Assembly (NCBI GenBank): GCA_900542285.1
Contig: UQNF01000014.1
Location: forward strand, 1 to 37,974
DNA length: 37,974 nucleotides
From: an uncultured Clostridium sp.
GTDB taxonomy: Bacteria > Bacillota > Clostridia > Christensenellales > CAG-138
Reading direction: 5' to 3'
Under the pieces are notes generated by a model that was not told the DNA's origin, made no database searches, and saw only the letters and a program-made list of their open reading frames with translations. Position 1 is the first letter of the stretch, and each line of letters begins with the position of its first letter. The position numbers and the translations under genes were made by a program. Below are positions 16,101-23,294 of the stretch, piece after piece.

Positions 16101-16547
16101 GGCAATATCCTGCGAAAGCGCAGGCGTGGGAACGCTTTGAACCGTCTCGCCCTCCGAATTCAATACTTCAAGCGTAAAGCCAACGGAGGACAGGTTGTAC
16201 GGAGCAACAAACTCTCCGCCGGCGGCATCCTTATCGCAGCTTATGACAAGATAGCCGTCCGCTTCCAATGTTGTCCCTTCAGGGAAGGTGTAGGTCAAAG
16301 ACCCGTCGTTGATGTTCTTGACCTGCCAGCCGGAAATGTCGACGGCTGCTTTGGTGAAATTATGTATTTCAAACCAGTCCGGGGTTCCAAGCTCATTGGT
16401 GTACGAGCCGGAATTGACGGCGACCAGCTCGGTAATTGCGATATCATGTTTTGTCCGTTTCGTCAGATCGCATCCGGAAACCGAACAGATTATAAATGCT
16501 GCCATCATGGCAATTGCAATAATGCGTATCGTTCTTTTGTGCTTCAT
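13155..16547 (-). CDS. Secreted lipoprotein with four lamin-tail domains, a chitobiase-like domain and a CotH kinase domain
   Basis: This 1130-aa protein has a lipoprotein signal (lipobox SVSGC, Cys26). Four LTD-like modules follow at ~35-170, 192-325, 346-485 and 501-635, each with an ISE/INE start, a DWVEIYN-type strand and a YLSDD turn. A chitobiase C-terminal-like Ig domain (GTIRYTLDGSKPT) spans ~645-720. A CotH-type protein-kinase fold covers ~724-1100, with SGASTRAYPQKSLGI, GEYWGLYDLKENM (861-873) and the FFDSDFAM metal-binding motif (Asp981, Asp983). CotH kinases phosphorylate spore-coat proteins; the LTDs suggest binding to surface polymers. Location is the outer face of the membrane. 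The substrate is unknown. Start ATG has SD AAAGG. Confidence 0.9.
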   Translation of the reverse strand: MKHKRTIRIIAIAMMAAFIICSVSGCDLTKRTKHDIAITELVAVNSGSYTNELGTPDWFEIHNFTKAAVDISGWQVKNINDGSLTYTFPEGTTLEADGYLVISCDKDAAGGEFVAPYNLSSVGFTLEVLNSEGETVQSVPTPALSQDIAYAMKSNGKFGFTAHPTPGKANDEKDIHDSIQQALGGTPIGDGLYISEVKRGTDDFIEVCNPTDKEIKLENFYLSDNAEKKAKWRFPESSLQPGAYAVVFLMGKEYTGSGVLEDDGSGILRFCADFELNSTENSAYLFNAYGDLKSELTFDVNMADNVSAIRVSDGIRYTMEPSPGYANSENFFETVEWKAMDAGDPVRINEALLKNSFGITDSFGERSDWVEIYNSSSADVSLLGYYLSDDPTQPAQWAFPDVTIGAGEYMIIFCSGRDTDNNGELHTNFSLSTNDGGVYLSTYSGMKQDGLLFPEEISSDVSIGRGENGENVYYTQPTPGSANTTAAFSDPMSAAGFDPNYVYISETCSVNEPRSGLLDWVELYNGSGETITLTNWHISDDKNDFFAFDLSGITIPAGGYAVIPCSSSILDAAPNVAPFSISPAGETIYLTDGNGYVIDAFFTGTNKLGVTSGRLPGKPERVYFETATKGAKNPDTCYLSYAAAPSLSDTTMYHGSEFTLSISKTNIDGTIRYTLDGSKPTESSNEYTAAITVSENTVVRAAVFVDGMLPSDTVTMTYIFDEPHSIPVVTIAMEKGDFSEMYAVSKPFVPVVERECYMQFFETDGTLGVQSAAGVRVSGASTRAYPQKSLGIYFRSGYSRNEITYPFFGEDYYTTFYSLVLRNAGQDYGKARIRDSFASKAMIGLNLDTSESRFVAVYINGEYWGLYDLKENMNEDFLATHYGVDPDTANIVKRNTMELAGSNEDFLRVRAFAAHFDEFGGNSYVIPMTDERYEQFKEWVDVENIMDYLIARTYLSDFDMFNQKYWRTTDYAVKWRAIFFDSDFAMSSSSGNVLYHYFNVKGVPSANGSLSQMDIFCGLNSNDTWRHDFIVRYIYVMKYHLNAERLTALLDEMTTVMSTEMDRHIARWGKPGTRASWEAEIASLRQMLVDRPEIAASQLRYYYGLSLEQYAALEAEADAYYQQHGAPSHR

Positions 16548-16621
16548 AGTTCATACCTTTCTTATTTTGATCGTGTGTCGTGCCAACGCAGTATTGTGTG
16601 CAGACATATTAGCACGGCTAT

Positions 16622-16649
16622 ATTATACCAACAAAGGATAAAAAATCAA
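16622..16649 (-). promoter_or_regulatory. Promoter of the LTD/CotH gene
   Basis: TTGATT (16649-16644), a 16-bp spacer, then TATAAT (16627-16622) on minus, about 75 bp upstream of the start. Confidence 0.7.
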
Positions 16650-16707
16650 GCAGAAATTGCTTTTTTAGGATAATGCAGTCTATTATACGGAACTCGACAT
16701 AAAATAT

Positions 16708-16737
16708 TATGCCACTATCTTCAAAATCTGTTATAAT
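16708..16737 (+). promoter_or_regulatory. Putative amidase promoter
   Basis: A perfect -10 TATAAT (16732-16737) lies 34 bp upstream of the start codon. The -35 side (TATGCC, 16708-16713, 18-bp spacing) is poor. Confidence 0.5.
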
Positions 16738-16771
16738 GTTAGAGCATAACTTTTGAAAGGAAAGAAATGAA

Positions 16772-17704
16772 ATGAATTTCGAAAAAACGATCCGAATACT
16801 TATCGTGATCATTGCTGCGCTTATAATCGCAATTGCTGCGGTTATTATTGGAAGATCCTGCCCAGGAAGCGAGCCGACCTCCCCAAGTGCGCAGCCGACA
16901 TCGTCTCCCGAGCCCACCGTCACGGTTGCCCCTCAGCCAAGCTTGACGCCCGAAGAGACCGAAACGGCTTCTCCGCAGAGCACAGCAGAAGTCGGTACGG
17001 ACGTGCCCACATCAAGCCCCGAGCCTGTCACCAATGTTGCAAAGGTCGTCACCGAGGGCGATCTCAACGCAGTGTACGCAAGGCTCGAACAGCTTAAAGC
17101 ACTGAAGGCAGCGGATCCGAGCGTCACCATCATCCTTCTTGACGTCGGACACGGCGGCTTTGATCCCGGAGCAAGCGGAATCGATACCGGGGTCAAGGAG
17201 AGTGAGCTGAATCTTGCCATAGCAAGGCTTGTTGCCGAGAAGCTTGGTGAAAAGGGCTACTATGTGTTCATGACACGCATGGACGAGTATGCCGTCGGCA
17301 GCTCAAAGCAGGACGATATGGCCGCACGCACGGCGATGATGAAGAACGATATTTTCACCGTTGCAATCAGCATTCACATGAATTCCTTCCCTAACGATCG
17401 CACAGTCAAGGGAACGAGAGTCTATTTCTATAAGAGCGGCAATGCTTACAGCGGCCGCGGCATGAGCCTCGCAAAGACCATAATGCAGAGCGTTGCCGAT
17501 GCAACGGCGCAGGAATACCGCGACGGCAACGTTGTCGGTGACGATTTGATGGTCGTTCGCGAGCCGCTGTGCGCAAGCGCACTTGTTGAATGCGGATTCC
17601 TCTCCAACCACGAGGAGGAGGCAAGCCTTCAGCTTTCTGCCTATCAGCAGCTCATTGCATCCGGTATTGCGGATGGAGTGCAGAGCTATTTGACAAATCC
17701 ATAA
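16772..17704 (+). CDS. N-acetylmuramoyl-L-alanine amidase (Amidase_3, CwlD-like)
   Basis: This zinc amidase cleaves the MurNAc-L-Ala bond of peptidoglycan. The 310-aa protein has an N-terminal membrane helix (residues ~7-27), a Ser/Pro/Thr-rich linker (~31-88) and a C-terminal Amidase_3 domain (~118-307). The expected residues are present: His127 (LDVGHGGFDPGA), Glu143 (KESELN), His202 (SIHMNS) and the catalytic Glu273 (VECGFLSN). Membrane tethering by a long disordered linker resembles CwlD, which acts in spore cortex formation, but a vegetative role is equally possible. The SD GAAAGGAAAG precedes ATG 16772. Confidence 0.94.
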   Translation: MNFEKTIRILIVIIAALIIAIAAVIIGRSCPGSEPTSPSAQPTSSPEPTVTVAPQPSLTPEETETASPQSTAEVGTDVPTSSPEPVTNVAKVVTEGDLNAVYARLEQLKALKAADPSVTIILLDVGHGGFDPGASGIDTGVKESELNLAIARLVAEKLGEKGYYVFMTRMDEYAVGSSKQDDMAARTAMMKNDIFTVAISIHMNSFPNDRTVKGTRVYFYKSGNAYSGRGMSLAKTIMQSVADATAQEYRDGNVVGDDLMVVREPLCASALVECGFLSNHEEEASLQLSAYQQLIASGIADGVQSYLTNP

Positions 17705-17718
17705 CCATACCGTTTTCC

Positions 17719-17742
17719 GCTCCCCTTGTGGGAGCATTTTTT
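17719..17742 (+). terminator. Intrinsic terminator after the amidase
   Basis: GCTCCC (17719-17724) and GGGAGC (17730-17735) form the stem, followed by A and six T residues. Confidence 0.88.
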
Positions 17743-17816
17743 GTTCCCATGGGGGCTTAAGGCAAGCCCTGTACGGCTTATCGGCGTTCTTTCTCCGATA
17801 TATTTTCAAATCTGTG

Positions 17817-17844
17817 TTGTCAATCGTTTTGGGATGGCTATAAT
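17817..17844 (+). promoter_or_regulatory. Promoter of the mrp-like gene
   Basis: TTGTCA (17817-17822), a 16-bp spacer, then TATAAT (17839-17844). Confidence 0.8.
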
Positions 17845-17892
17845 AGGACTTGAGTGAATAGCTCCCAAACCAAATTTTGAAAGGGTAACAAA

Positions 17893-18714
17893 ATGAGCGA
17901 AGAATGCACCCATAATTGCGACAGCTGCTCCCTCGACTGCGAGAGCAAAAAGACTGATTTTCGTGCTCACCTTAACGAGCACAGCTCCGTCAAAAAGGTC
18001 ATAGCCGTCATGAGCGGCAAGGGCGGAGTCGGCAAATCCCTCATCACAAGCCTTCTGGCAGTAAACTCCATGCGCGCAGGCTATCATACCGCAGTGCTCG
18101 ACGCCGATATTACCGGACCGTCCATTCCCAAGGCTTTCGGAGTGAAGGAGAAGGCATTTGCCAATCAATACGGGATATTGCCCCTTCAGTCACACACCGG
18201 GATCGAGCTTATGAGTATCAATTTCCTGCTTGAAAACGATACCGATCCCGTTGTCTGGCGCGGTCCTATCATAGCAGGCACCGTAAAGCAGTTCTGGACC
18301 GATGTGGTCTGGGACGATATCGACTATATGTTTGTTGATATGCCTCCGGGAACCGGAGATGTGCCGCTGACCGTGTTCCAGTCCCTGCCCATCGACGGCA
18401 TCGTTGTCGTAACCACTCCGCAGGATCTCGTTTCGATGATAGTGGAGAAGGCTGTCAACATGGCGTCCCTCATGAACATCCCCGTTATTGGCATCGTTGA
18501 GAATATGTCCTACTATGAGTGTCCCCACTGCGGAGAACGCACGGAGCTGTTCGGTAAGTCCCATCTCGAAGAGGTCGCCGAAAAGCACGGCATTTCCCTC
18601 ACCGCCAAGCTTCCCATCAACCCCAAGCTCGCCGCCGCCTGCGACGCAGGTCTTATCGAGCTGTACGAGGGGGATTGGCTCAACGAGCTCGGTAAGAAAA
18701 TCACGGAGCTGTAA
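17893..18714 (+). CDS. Mrp/NBP35 family iron-sulfur carrier ATPase
   Basis: This 273-aa P-loop ATPase of the Mrp/ApbC family is thought to carry Fe-S clusters to apo-proteins. It has the deviant Walker A SGKGGVGKS (41-49), the DADITGPSIP switch (70-79), MPPGTGD (150-156) and a C-terminal CPHC pair (Cys210, Cys213) that bridges a cluster in the dimer. The short N-terminus carries four cysteines (5, 9, 12, 16; CX3CX2CX3C), reminiscent of NBP35 but with different spacing. The N-terminal DUF59 domain of longer Mrp proteins is absent. It has its own promoter and the SD GAAAGGG. A hairpin follows the stop. Confidence 0.94.
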   Translation: MSEECTHNCDSCSLDCESKKTDFRAHLNEHSSVKKVIAVMSGKGGVGKSLITSLLAVNSMRAGYHTAVLDADITGPSIPKAFGVKEKAFANQYGILPLQSHTGIELMSINFLLENDTDPVVWRGPIIAGTVKQFWTDVVWDDIDYMFVDMPPGTGDVPLTVFQSLPIDGIVVVTTPQDLVSMIVEKAVNMASLMNIPVIGIVENMSYYECPHCGERTELFGKSHLEEVAEKHGISLTAKLPINPKLAAACDAGLIELYEGDWLNELGKKITEL

Positions 18715-18727
18715 AACACATCAGCCC

Positions 18728-18760
18728 AAAGCCGTCCGCGGAATGTTGCCGGACGGCTTT
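18728..18760 (+). terminator. Hairpin terminator after mrp-like gene
   Basis: An 11-bp stem (AAAGCCGTCCG at 18728-18738 with CGGACGGCTTT at 18750-18760) is followed by an interrupted T-rich tail. Confidence 0.7.
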
Positions 18761-18800
18761 CATCTTTGCCGCCAAAATCAGGCGCAGCCGATCCGTGCAA

Positions 18801-18829
18801 TTGTGTTCCTGCACCGTTTTTGCTATAAT
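18801..18829 (+). promoter_or_regulatory. Promoter of the exonuclease III gene
   Basis: TTGTGT (18801-18806), a 17-bp spacer, then TATAAT (18824-18829). This lies inside the longer open frame and supports the downstream start at 18864. Confidence 0.8.
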
Positions 18830-18863
18830 AGCGTCAACAGCACAAATAATGAGAGGTATGACT

Positions 18864-19631
18864 ATGAAATTAATCTCTTGGAATGTCAACGGGCTTCGCG
18901 CCTGCATGGGCAAAGGCTTTGCGGAGTTTTTTGCCGCTGCCGATGCGGACATATTTGCCCTTCAGGAAACAAAGCTTCAGGCAGGACAGATAGATTTTGC
19001 GCCGGAAGGCTATCATTGCTATTGGAACTATGCAGAAAAGAAGGGCTATTCCGGCACCGCAGTATTCACCAAGCAAGAGCCCCTGTCCGTCCGTTTGGGT
19101 ATGGGCCTTGACGCTGAATTTGAAACCGAGGGCAGGGTAATAACCCTTGAGTTTCCCGCTTTTTTCTTTGTCACCGTCTACACGCCCAATGCACAGAGGG
19201 AGCTGACAAGGCTGGAATTCCGCTGTCGCTGGGAGGACGCATTCAGGAGCTATCTATGTTCGCTCAACGCGGAAAAACCCGTCATTGTATGCGGAGATAT
19301 GAACGTGGCGCATCAGGAGATCGACCTGAAGAACGCCAAATCCAACCGCGGCAACGCAGGCTTCACCGATGAAGAGCGTGCAAAGTTCACCGAGCTTCTC
19401 GCCGCAGGCTTTTCCGACTCCTTCCGCGTACTGTATCCCGATAGGACGGACGCCTATACCTGGTGGAGCTACATGTTCAAGGCGCGTGAAAAGAACGTCG
19501 GCTGGCGTATTGACTATTTCGTTGTCAGCAGTTCCCTGGAGTCCTCGATAAAGGATTCCCTCATCTATCCCGAGATAATTGGAAGCGATCACTGTCCGGT
19601 CGGCCTTGAAATCGATCTTCCCGAAAAGTGA
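18864..19631 (+). CDS. xth: Exodeoxyribonuclease III / AP endonuclease
   Basis: This enzyme of base-excision repair cleaves 5' to abasic sites and has 3'-5' exonuclease activity. The 255-aa protein begins MKLISWNVNGLRA. It has the metal-binding Glu35 in LQETKL, CGDMNVAHQEIDL, DAYTWWSYMFKAREKNVGWRIDYF and the catalytic GSDHCPVGL near the C-terminus. The frame is open from 18795, but the SD GAGAGG (18851-18856) sits 7 nt before ATG 18864 and the promoter overlaps the upstream codons, so 18864 is chosen. It is most like the ExoA/Xth family. Confidence 0.96.
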   Translation: MKLISWNVNGLRACMGKGFAEFFAAADADIFALQETKLQAGQIDFAPEGYHCYWNYAEKKGYSGTAVFTKQEPLSVRLGMGLDAEFETEGRVITLEFPAFFFVTVYTPNAQRELTRLEFRCRWEDAFRSYLCSLNAEKPVIVCGDMNVAHQEIDLKNAKSNRGNAGFTDEERAKFTELLAAGFSDSFRVLYPDRTDAYTWWSYMFKAREKNVGWRIDYFVVSSSLESSIKDSLIYPEIIGSDHCPVGLEIDLPEK

Positions 19632-19779
19632 TTATAAAAAATGGAAAGGCTTTCCATATTGATGAAAACCTTCCTATTTAATATGTGTCATGAGCAAGGC
19701 TATTATTCGGAATAAAACTCGCCCGGCTGCAGACAATACTGATGACAGCAAAGTCAATAAACAGAAGGGAGTCGAACTC

Positions 19780-19956
19780 ATGTCCAAGAATCAGATGGGA
19801 TGCCAGACTATCGGTTGCCGTGTTCTCAGCTGCCGATACAATGAGAACGGCGCATACTGCGCTCTCAGCCGCATCGAGGTTGAGCCTTGCTGCAACAGCA
19901 AGCATACCGGAACCGCCGAGGACGAAAGTCTTTGCGGCAGCTATGCGCAAAAATAA
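19780..19956 (+). CDS. DUF1540 domain small Cys-rich protein
   Basis: This 58-aa protein has the pattern C-x4-C-x3-C-x-YN-x2-G-x-YCALSRIEVE followed by further cysteines, the DUF1540 signature, probably a small metal-binding domain. The ATG at 19780 is preceded by the SD GAAGGGA. The frame is open from 19690, but those upstream residues are not typical. Its function is unknown. It is monocistronic, ending in a terminator. Confidence 0.85.
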   Translation: MSKNQMGCQTIGCRVLSCRYNENGAYCALSRIEVEPCCNSKHTGTAEDESLCGSYAQK

Positions 19957-19971
19957 GTGAGAACTGTTTTC

Positions 19972-19996
19972 GCCGGCAGTAATTGCCGGCATTTTC
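19972..19996 (+). terminator. Terminator after the DUF1540 gene
   Basis: The stem GCCGGCA/TGCCGGC (19972-19990, loop GTAAT) is followed by ATTTTCCTTTT. Confidence 0.82.
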
Positions 19997-20048
19997 CTTT
20001 TCCAAAGCTTTCCTGTGAAATACCATTGAGAAGCTGATGTATTTCTAT

Positions 20049-21158
20049 TCAGGCATCGCTGTTTCGGCTGTTTTTGAGCTGCGAATAGTCCACAAGCTCT
20101 ATCCCTGTATAATAATGCTCAAGTATCTGTTTGTAGCCTATGCCCTGCTTCGCCATGGCGTCGGCGCCGCACTGGCTCATTCCGACCCCATGCCCAAAAC
20201 CAAGACAGGTGATGGTGACGCTGTCCTGCGAAAAGCTGAAGGTGAAATTGGTGCTGCGAAGGTTCAAAAGCTTTCTGAGCTGCTGACCGCTTATGACCGT
20301 GCCTCCGAGCTGTACCAGCTTTACCCTGCCGCTGTCCGTCCTTGCCCAGATCGCAACCTGCCTGCTCGGATCGGTAAGCCCTGCCTGCGGATACGCTTCG
20401 TTGACCATATTGCAGAAGTCCGAAATGGCGAAGCTTTTGTCGCTGCTGTACTCGGAGAAAGCCTCCTCCCCTTCGCTGTCGACTGAAACAAGGTACGGCA
20501 GCGCAACCGCAAAAACCGCCTCGCAATCCTCGGTCTTTCCGCCCGATGAGGCATGATAAAGAGCGGAAATGAGCTTGCCTTCGCTGGTCATGACCTCTCC
20601 CCTTGTCTCCTCGACCGCCCGGCGCAGCTTTTCACAGTAGGTCTCATACTTATTGCCCCAGCTCCTCTTAAGGGCTTCGGTATCGGCGAATGCCTGGCAG
20701 CAGTTAGGACTGGTGCAGACAGTATGTCCGCTCTTGCAGCTTGTACCCACGAAAAACTGCTTCAGCGCAAAAGTCCTTGCCGCCACCGCCTGCGCCTTGA
20801 GTGCCTCCGGCTCATAGCTTGCCGGCATCTCCCCGGCCAAAACGTGAAATACATATTCCTCCAGCTCCATCTCGCTTGCACCTGTCTCCTCGTCCCAAAC
20901 ATCGATCATTATCCTGCTGCCGTCTCCCTTGTCCGGCTCTTCGGTCTTTTCCGGAGTCCCGGTTGGAATGTCAAAGACAGAGAATATATTTACTGATGAA
21001 GAAGGAAGCAGATCCAGCCCGAATCGAATATTCGGAAGCAAGTCCAACTGCGCATTATCCACACTCGCAGCAGGCTTTTTATTGCTCAAATAGACGATCA
21101 TTATAAGGTCGAACACAAGGATGAGCACTATAAGCTTTTTGATTAATCCGCTTTTCAT
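20049..21158 (-). CDS. spoIID: SpoIID/LytB-domain lytic transglycosylase
   Basis: SpoIID is the membrane-anchored lytic transglycosylase that degrades septal peptidoglycan during engulfment. The 369-aa protein has an N-terminal membrane helix (~8-24) and a linker. The SpoIID domain has the catalytic Glu110 in VLAGEMPASYEPEALKAQAVAARTFA, then TVCTSPNCCQAF (metal-binding Cys region, ~147-157), ALYHASSGGKTEDC and the C-terminal GFGHGVGMSQCGADAMA. These match SpoIID well. Its presence suggests sporulation ability or ancestry, but SpoIID-like proteins also occur in non-sporulating relatives, and no spoIIM or spoIIP is in the window. Confidence 0.88.
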   Translation of the reverse strand: MKSGLIKKLIVLILVFDLIMIVYLSNKKPAASVDNAQLDLLPNIRFGLDLLPSSSVNIFSVFDIPTGTPEKTEEPDKGDGSRIMIDVWDEETGASEMELEEYVFHVLAGEMPASYEPEALKAQAVAARTFALKQFFVGTSCKSGHTVCTSPNCCQAFADTEALKRSWGNKYETYCEKLRRAVEETRGEVMTSEGKLISALYHASSGGKTEDCEAVFAVALPYLVSVDSEGEEAFSEYSSDKSFAISDFCNMVNEAYPQAGLTDPSRQVAIWARTDSGRVKLVQLGGTVISGQQLRKLLNLRSTNFTFSFSQDSVTITCLGFGHGVGMSQCGADAMAKQGIGYKQILEHYYTGIELVDYSQLKNSRNSDA

Positions 21159-21194
21159 GCTTGAACATATGCCGTATATATTTCATTTATTCTA

Positions 21195-21224
21195 TTGACA
21201 AAGCAATTTCAATTATCATATAAT
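21195..21224 (+). promoter_or_regulatory. Promoter of the nfeD-floA operon
   Basis: TTGACA (21195-21200), an 18-bp spacer, then TATAAT (21219-21224). The 5' UTR would be about 130 nt. Confidence 0.78.
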
Positions 21225-21360
21225 ATCTATTAACGCAAGATTACGAGAGTTTCTATACGCTAAACAATCGTTTTTTTGATGTTAAATATGCACATTTTTA
21301 CTGTGGGGCAGCCTAAAATGTGACATATCCCCCTTGGCAGCCCCGGAACGGAGGTTGGAA

Positions 21361-21852
21361 ATGTTTGGTTTGTTTGCCCCGATCCTTGGAGTTCTCCCGG
21401 CAGAGGTTAATTTCTTCACCGGCTGGGCTCAAGCGATGAATGTGGGCGCAATCGTTCTGCTTATCGTCGGCGTTATCCTTCTCATATGTGAGATGCTCAT
21501 ACCGGGCATAGGTGTCGCCGGTGTATGCGGAGTCATCGCATGTGTTGCCGGTCTTATCGTAGGCTCTGACAGCATTGCGCAGGCAGCTTTTACGCTGGCT
21601 ATCCTTCTGGTGATACTGCTGATAGCTGCACTTATCATATTCAAGTTCATCTTTGGAAAGCGAAAAAAGCAGTCAAAACTCATCCTTAACGAGGAAATAT
21701 CCCGCAGTGATACCGATGAAGCTCGGCACGAGGCTTCGCTTGTAGGGAAAGACACCGGACAAAATCAAGATAACCAAAGCGAGAACAGCTACATTCATTC
21801 GCCCATCCGGTATCGCCGAAATAGACGGAAAGCGTATAGATGTCGTTGCTGA
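21361..21852 (+). CDS. NfeD family membrane protein, C-terminal OB-fold lost to a frameshift
   Basis: NfeD proteins partner flotillins in membrane microdomains. The start ATG 21361 has the SD GGAGG at 21350-21354; a TTG start at 21334 is less likely. Residues 1-~108 are normal: three hydrophobic helices with the signature ICEMLIPGIGVAGVCGVIA. The frame then reads SLVGK, the beginning of the OB-fold, but degenerates into NSYIHSPIRYRRNRRK and stops at 21852. The expected OB-fold sequence (RPSGIAEIDGKRIDVV) continues in the +1 frame up to 21931, where its TGA overlaps the next ATG. One net base gain (or loss of two) between 21746 and ~21790 would explain this. Confidence 0.85.
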   Translation: MFGLFAPILGVLPAEVNFFTGWAQAMNVGAIVLLIVGVILLICEMLIPGIGVAGVCGVIACVAGLIVGSDSIAQAAFTLAILLVILLIAALIIFKFIFGKRKKQSKLILNEEISRSDTDEARHEASLVGKDTGQNQDNQSENSYIHSPIRYRRNRRKAYRCRC

Positions 21853-21931
21853 TGGAGATTTTATCTCCAAGGGTGAAGGCATCGTCGTCACTCAGGCGGA
21901 AGGCATTCGCATCCTTGTCAAGAAAAAATGA
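21746..21931 (+). pseudogene. Out-of-frame remainder of nfeD (OB-fold tail)
   Basis: This is frame 2 relative to the upstream nfeD frame. It is open from 21746 after TAG 21743-21745 and reads TATFIRPSGIAEIDGKRI, then DVVADGDFISKGEGIVVTQA, then EGIRILVKKK, a textbook NfeD C-terminus. It has no ATG, GTG or TTG start, so it is not an independent gene. Its TGA overlaps the next start codon (ATGA). Confidence 0.85.
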
Positions 21932-22158
21932 GCGGCGAAAAGCAGGAAAAGAGGAAAAGCAAGGCTGCTTTTCCCAAACTAAGCTTCTATGATACCTCGG
22001 ATATTCAGGCACAGGCGGATAAAGCCTATAACATGGATATGCCCGAGGAGGAGCTCAATAAGAGGCGCAGAAGGGATTGGGTATTTATACTTATCGGCGT
22101 ACCGCTGCTGATAATCCTTATCCTCCTTATCGCGCTCGTCTACAAATCTTTACAATAA
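21928..22158 (+). CDS. Small single-pass membrane protein in the nfeD-floA operon
   Basis: This 76-aa protein has a charged N-terminus and a KRRRR cluster (~45-49) followed by one C-terminal membrane helix (WVFILIGVPLLIILILLIALVY). The topology is N-in with a very short outer tail. Its ATG overlaps the stop of the nfeD tail, and floA follows 19 bp later, so it is translationally coupled within the operon. I do not recognise a family. Its position suggests a microdomain-associated accessory. Confidence 0.78.
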   Translation: MSGEKQEKRKSKAAFPKLSFYDTSDIQAQADKAYNMDMPEEELNKRRRRDWVFILIGVPLLIILILLIALVYKSLQ

Positions 22159-22177
22159 ACAATAACGGAGGAATTCT

Positions 22178-23224
22178 ATGCTGTTTAATCTCATCAACAA
22201 TGCCGGTGCCGTTTTGGCATCATGCGCCACTTCCGGAGGCGTCCTCTCCGCAGGCGCAATCGTCGGTATCATCATTGCCGTGATAGTAATTCTTATCTTC
22301 TTCTTTAGCTTCGTTCCCGTCGGACTTGCGATCTCGGCAAGGGCTTCCGGCGTTCGCGTGGGCCTGTTCCAGCTTGTCGGTATGCGTATCCGCAAGGTCA
22401 AGCCCCATCGCATCGTTGAGCCGCTTATCAAGGCCACCAAGGCAGGACTTAAGCTCAACATTGATAAGATGGAAGCGCACTATCTTGCAGGCGGTAATGT
22501 TGACCGTGTCGTCAACGCCCTCATCGCTTCGCAGGGCGCAGGCATTGACCTTAACTTTGAAAAGGCATGCCTTATCGACCTCGCAGGCCGCGACGTGCTT
22601 TCCGCTGTCCAGATGAGCGTCAGCCCGAAGGTCATCGAGACCCCCGTCATCGCCGCTATCGCAAAGGACGGCATTGAGCTTCGCGCCAAGGCAAAGGTCA
22701 CGGTGCGCGTCAACATCGATCGTCTTGTCGGCGGCGCGGGCGAGGAGACCATCATTGCCCGTGTCGGCGAGGGTATCGTTACCACCATCGGTTCTTCGCT
22801 CAGCCACAAGGATGTTCTTGAGAACCCCGACTCCATCTCCCAGACCGTGCTTGGCAAGGGCCTTGACAGCGGTACCGCGTTTGAGATCCTCTCCATAGAT
22901 ATTGCGGATGTTGACGTTGGCGTCAACGTCGGTGCAAAGCTGCAGATCGACCAGGCCGAAGCCGACAAGCGCATCGCTCAGGCAAGGGCAGAGGAACGCC
23001 GTGCTATGGCTGTTGCTCAGGAGCAGGAGAACAAAGCGGAGGTTCAGGGAATGCGCGCCCGTGTTATCGAAGCAGAGGCGGAAGTTCCCCGCGCTATGGC
23101 AGAGGCCTTCAAGAACGGCAATCTCGGCGTCATGGATTACTATCGCATGAAGAATCTCATGGCCGATACCGATATGAGGGAATCCATCGGCAAGACCACT
23201 GCTTCACCGGAGGAAAATTCCTAA
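22178..23224 (+). CDS. floA: Flotillin-like protein FloA
   Basis: FloA scaffolds functional membrane microdomains in Firmicutes. The 348-aa protein has one N-terminal membrane segment (~24-47). An SPFH-like domain follows (SARASGVRVGLFQLVGMRIRK, LNIDKMEAHYLAGGNVDRVV, CLIDLAGRDVLSAVQMSVSPKVIETP), with the highly conserved KAKVTVRVNIDRLVGGAGEETIIARVGEGIVTTIGS. A Glu/Ala-rich coiled coil spans ~265-320. The length is close to B. subtilis FloA (YqfA, 331 aa). The nfeD-small protein-floA order resembles yqeZ-yqfA but with a short NfeD lacking the protease domain. SD CGGAGG precedes ATG 22178. Confidence 0.97.
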   Translation: MLFNLINNAGAVLASCATSGGVLSAGAIVGIIIAVIVILIFFFSFVPVGLAISARASGVRVGLFQLVGMRIRKVKPHRIVEPLIKATKAGLKLNIDKMEAHYLAGGNVDRVVNALIASQGAGIDLNFEKACLIDLAGRDVLSAVQMSVSPKVIETPVIAAIAKDGIELRAKAKVTVRVNIDRLVGGAGEETIIARVGEGIVTTIGSSLSHKDVLENPDSISQTVLGKGLDSGTAFEILSIDIADVDVGVNVGAKLQIDQAEADKRIAQARAEERRAMAVAQEQENKAEVQGMRARVIEAEAEVPRAMAEAFKNGNLGVMDYYRMKNLMADTDMRESIGKTTASPEENS

Positions 23225-23243
23225 GCGCCACAGTCCCATAATC

Positions 23244-23272
23244 CATGGGTAAGCGTATGCCGCTTGCCCATG
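23244..23272. other. Intercistronic hairpin downstream of floA
   Basis: A 12-bp stem (CATGGGTAAGCG with CGCTTGCCCATG, one G-T pair) has a 5-nt loop. No T tract follows directly, so it is more likely an mRNA stabiliser or processing element than a terminator. Confidence 0.55.
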
Positions 23273-23294
23273 CATCAAGAAAGGTGGTGATTTT

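Noticed and set aside
18795..18863. N-terminal extension of exonuclease III
   Set aside because: The promoter -10 overlaps it, and MKLISWNVNG at 18864 is the standard family start with a well-spaced SD.
21746..21931. A separate short gene for the NfeD OB-fold
   Set aside because: The frame has no ATG, GTG or TTG before the conserved sequence, and the frame upstream holds the other half of the same domain. A frameshift explains it better.
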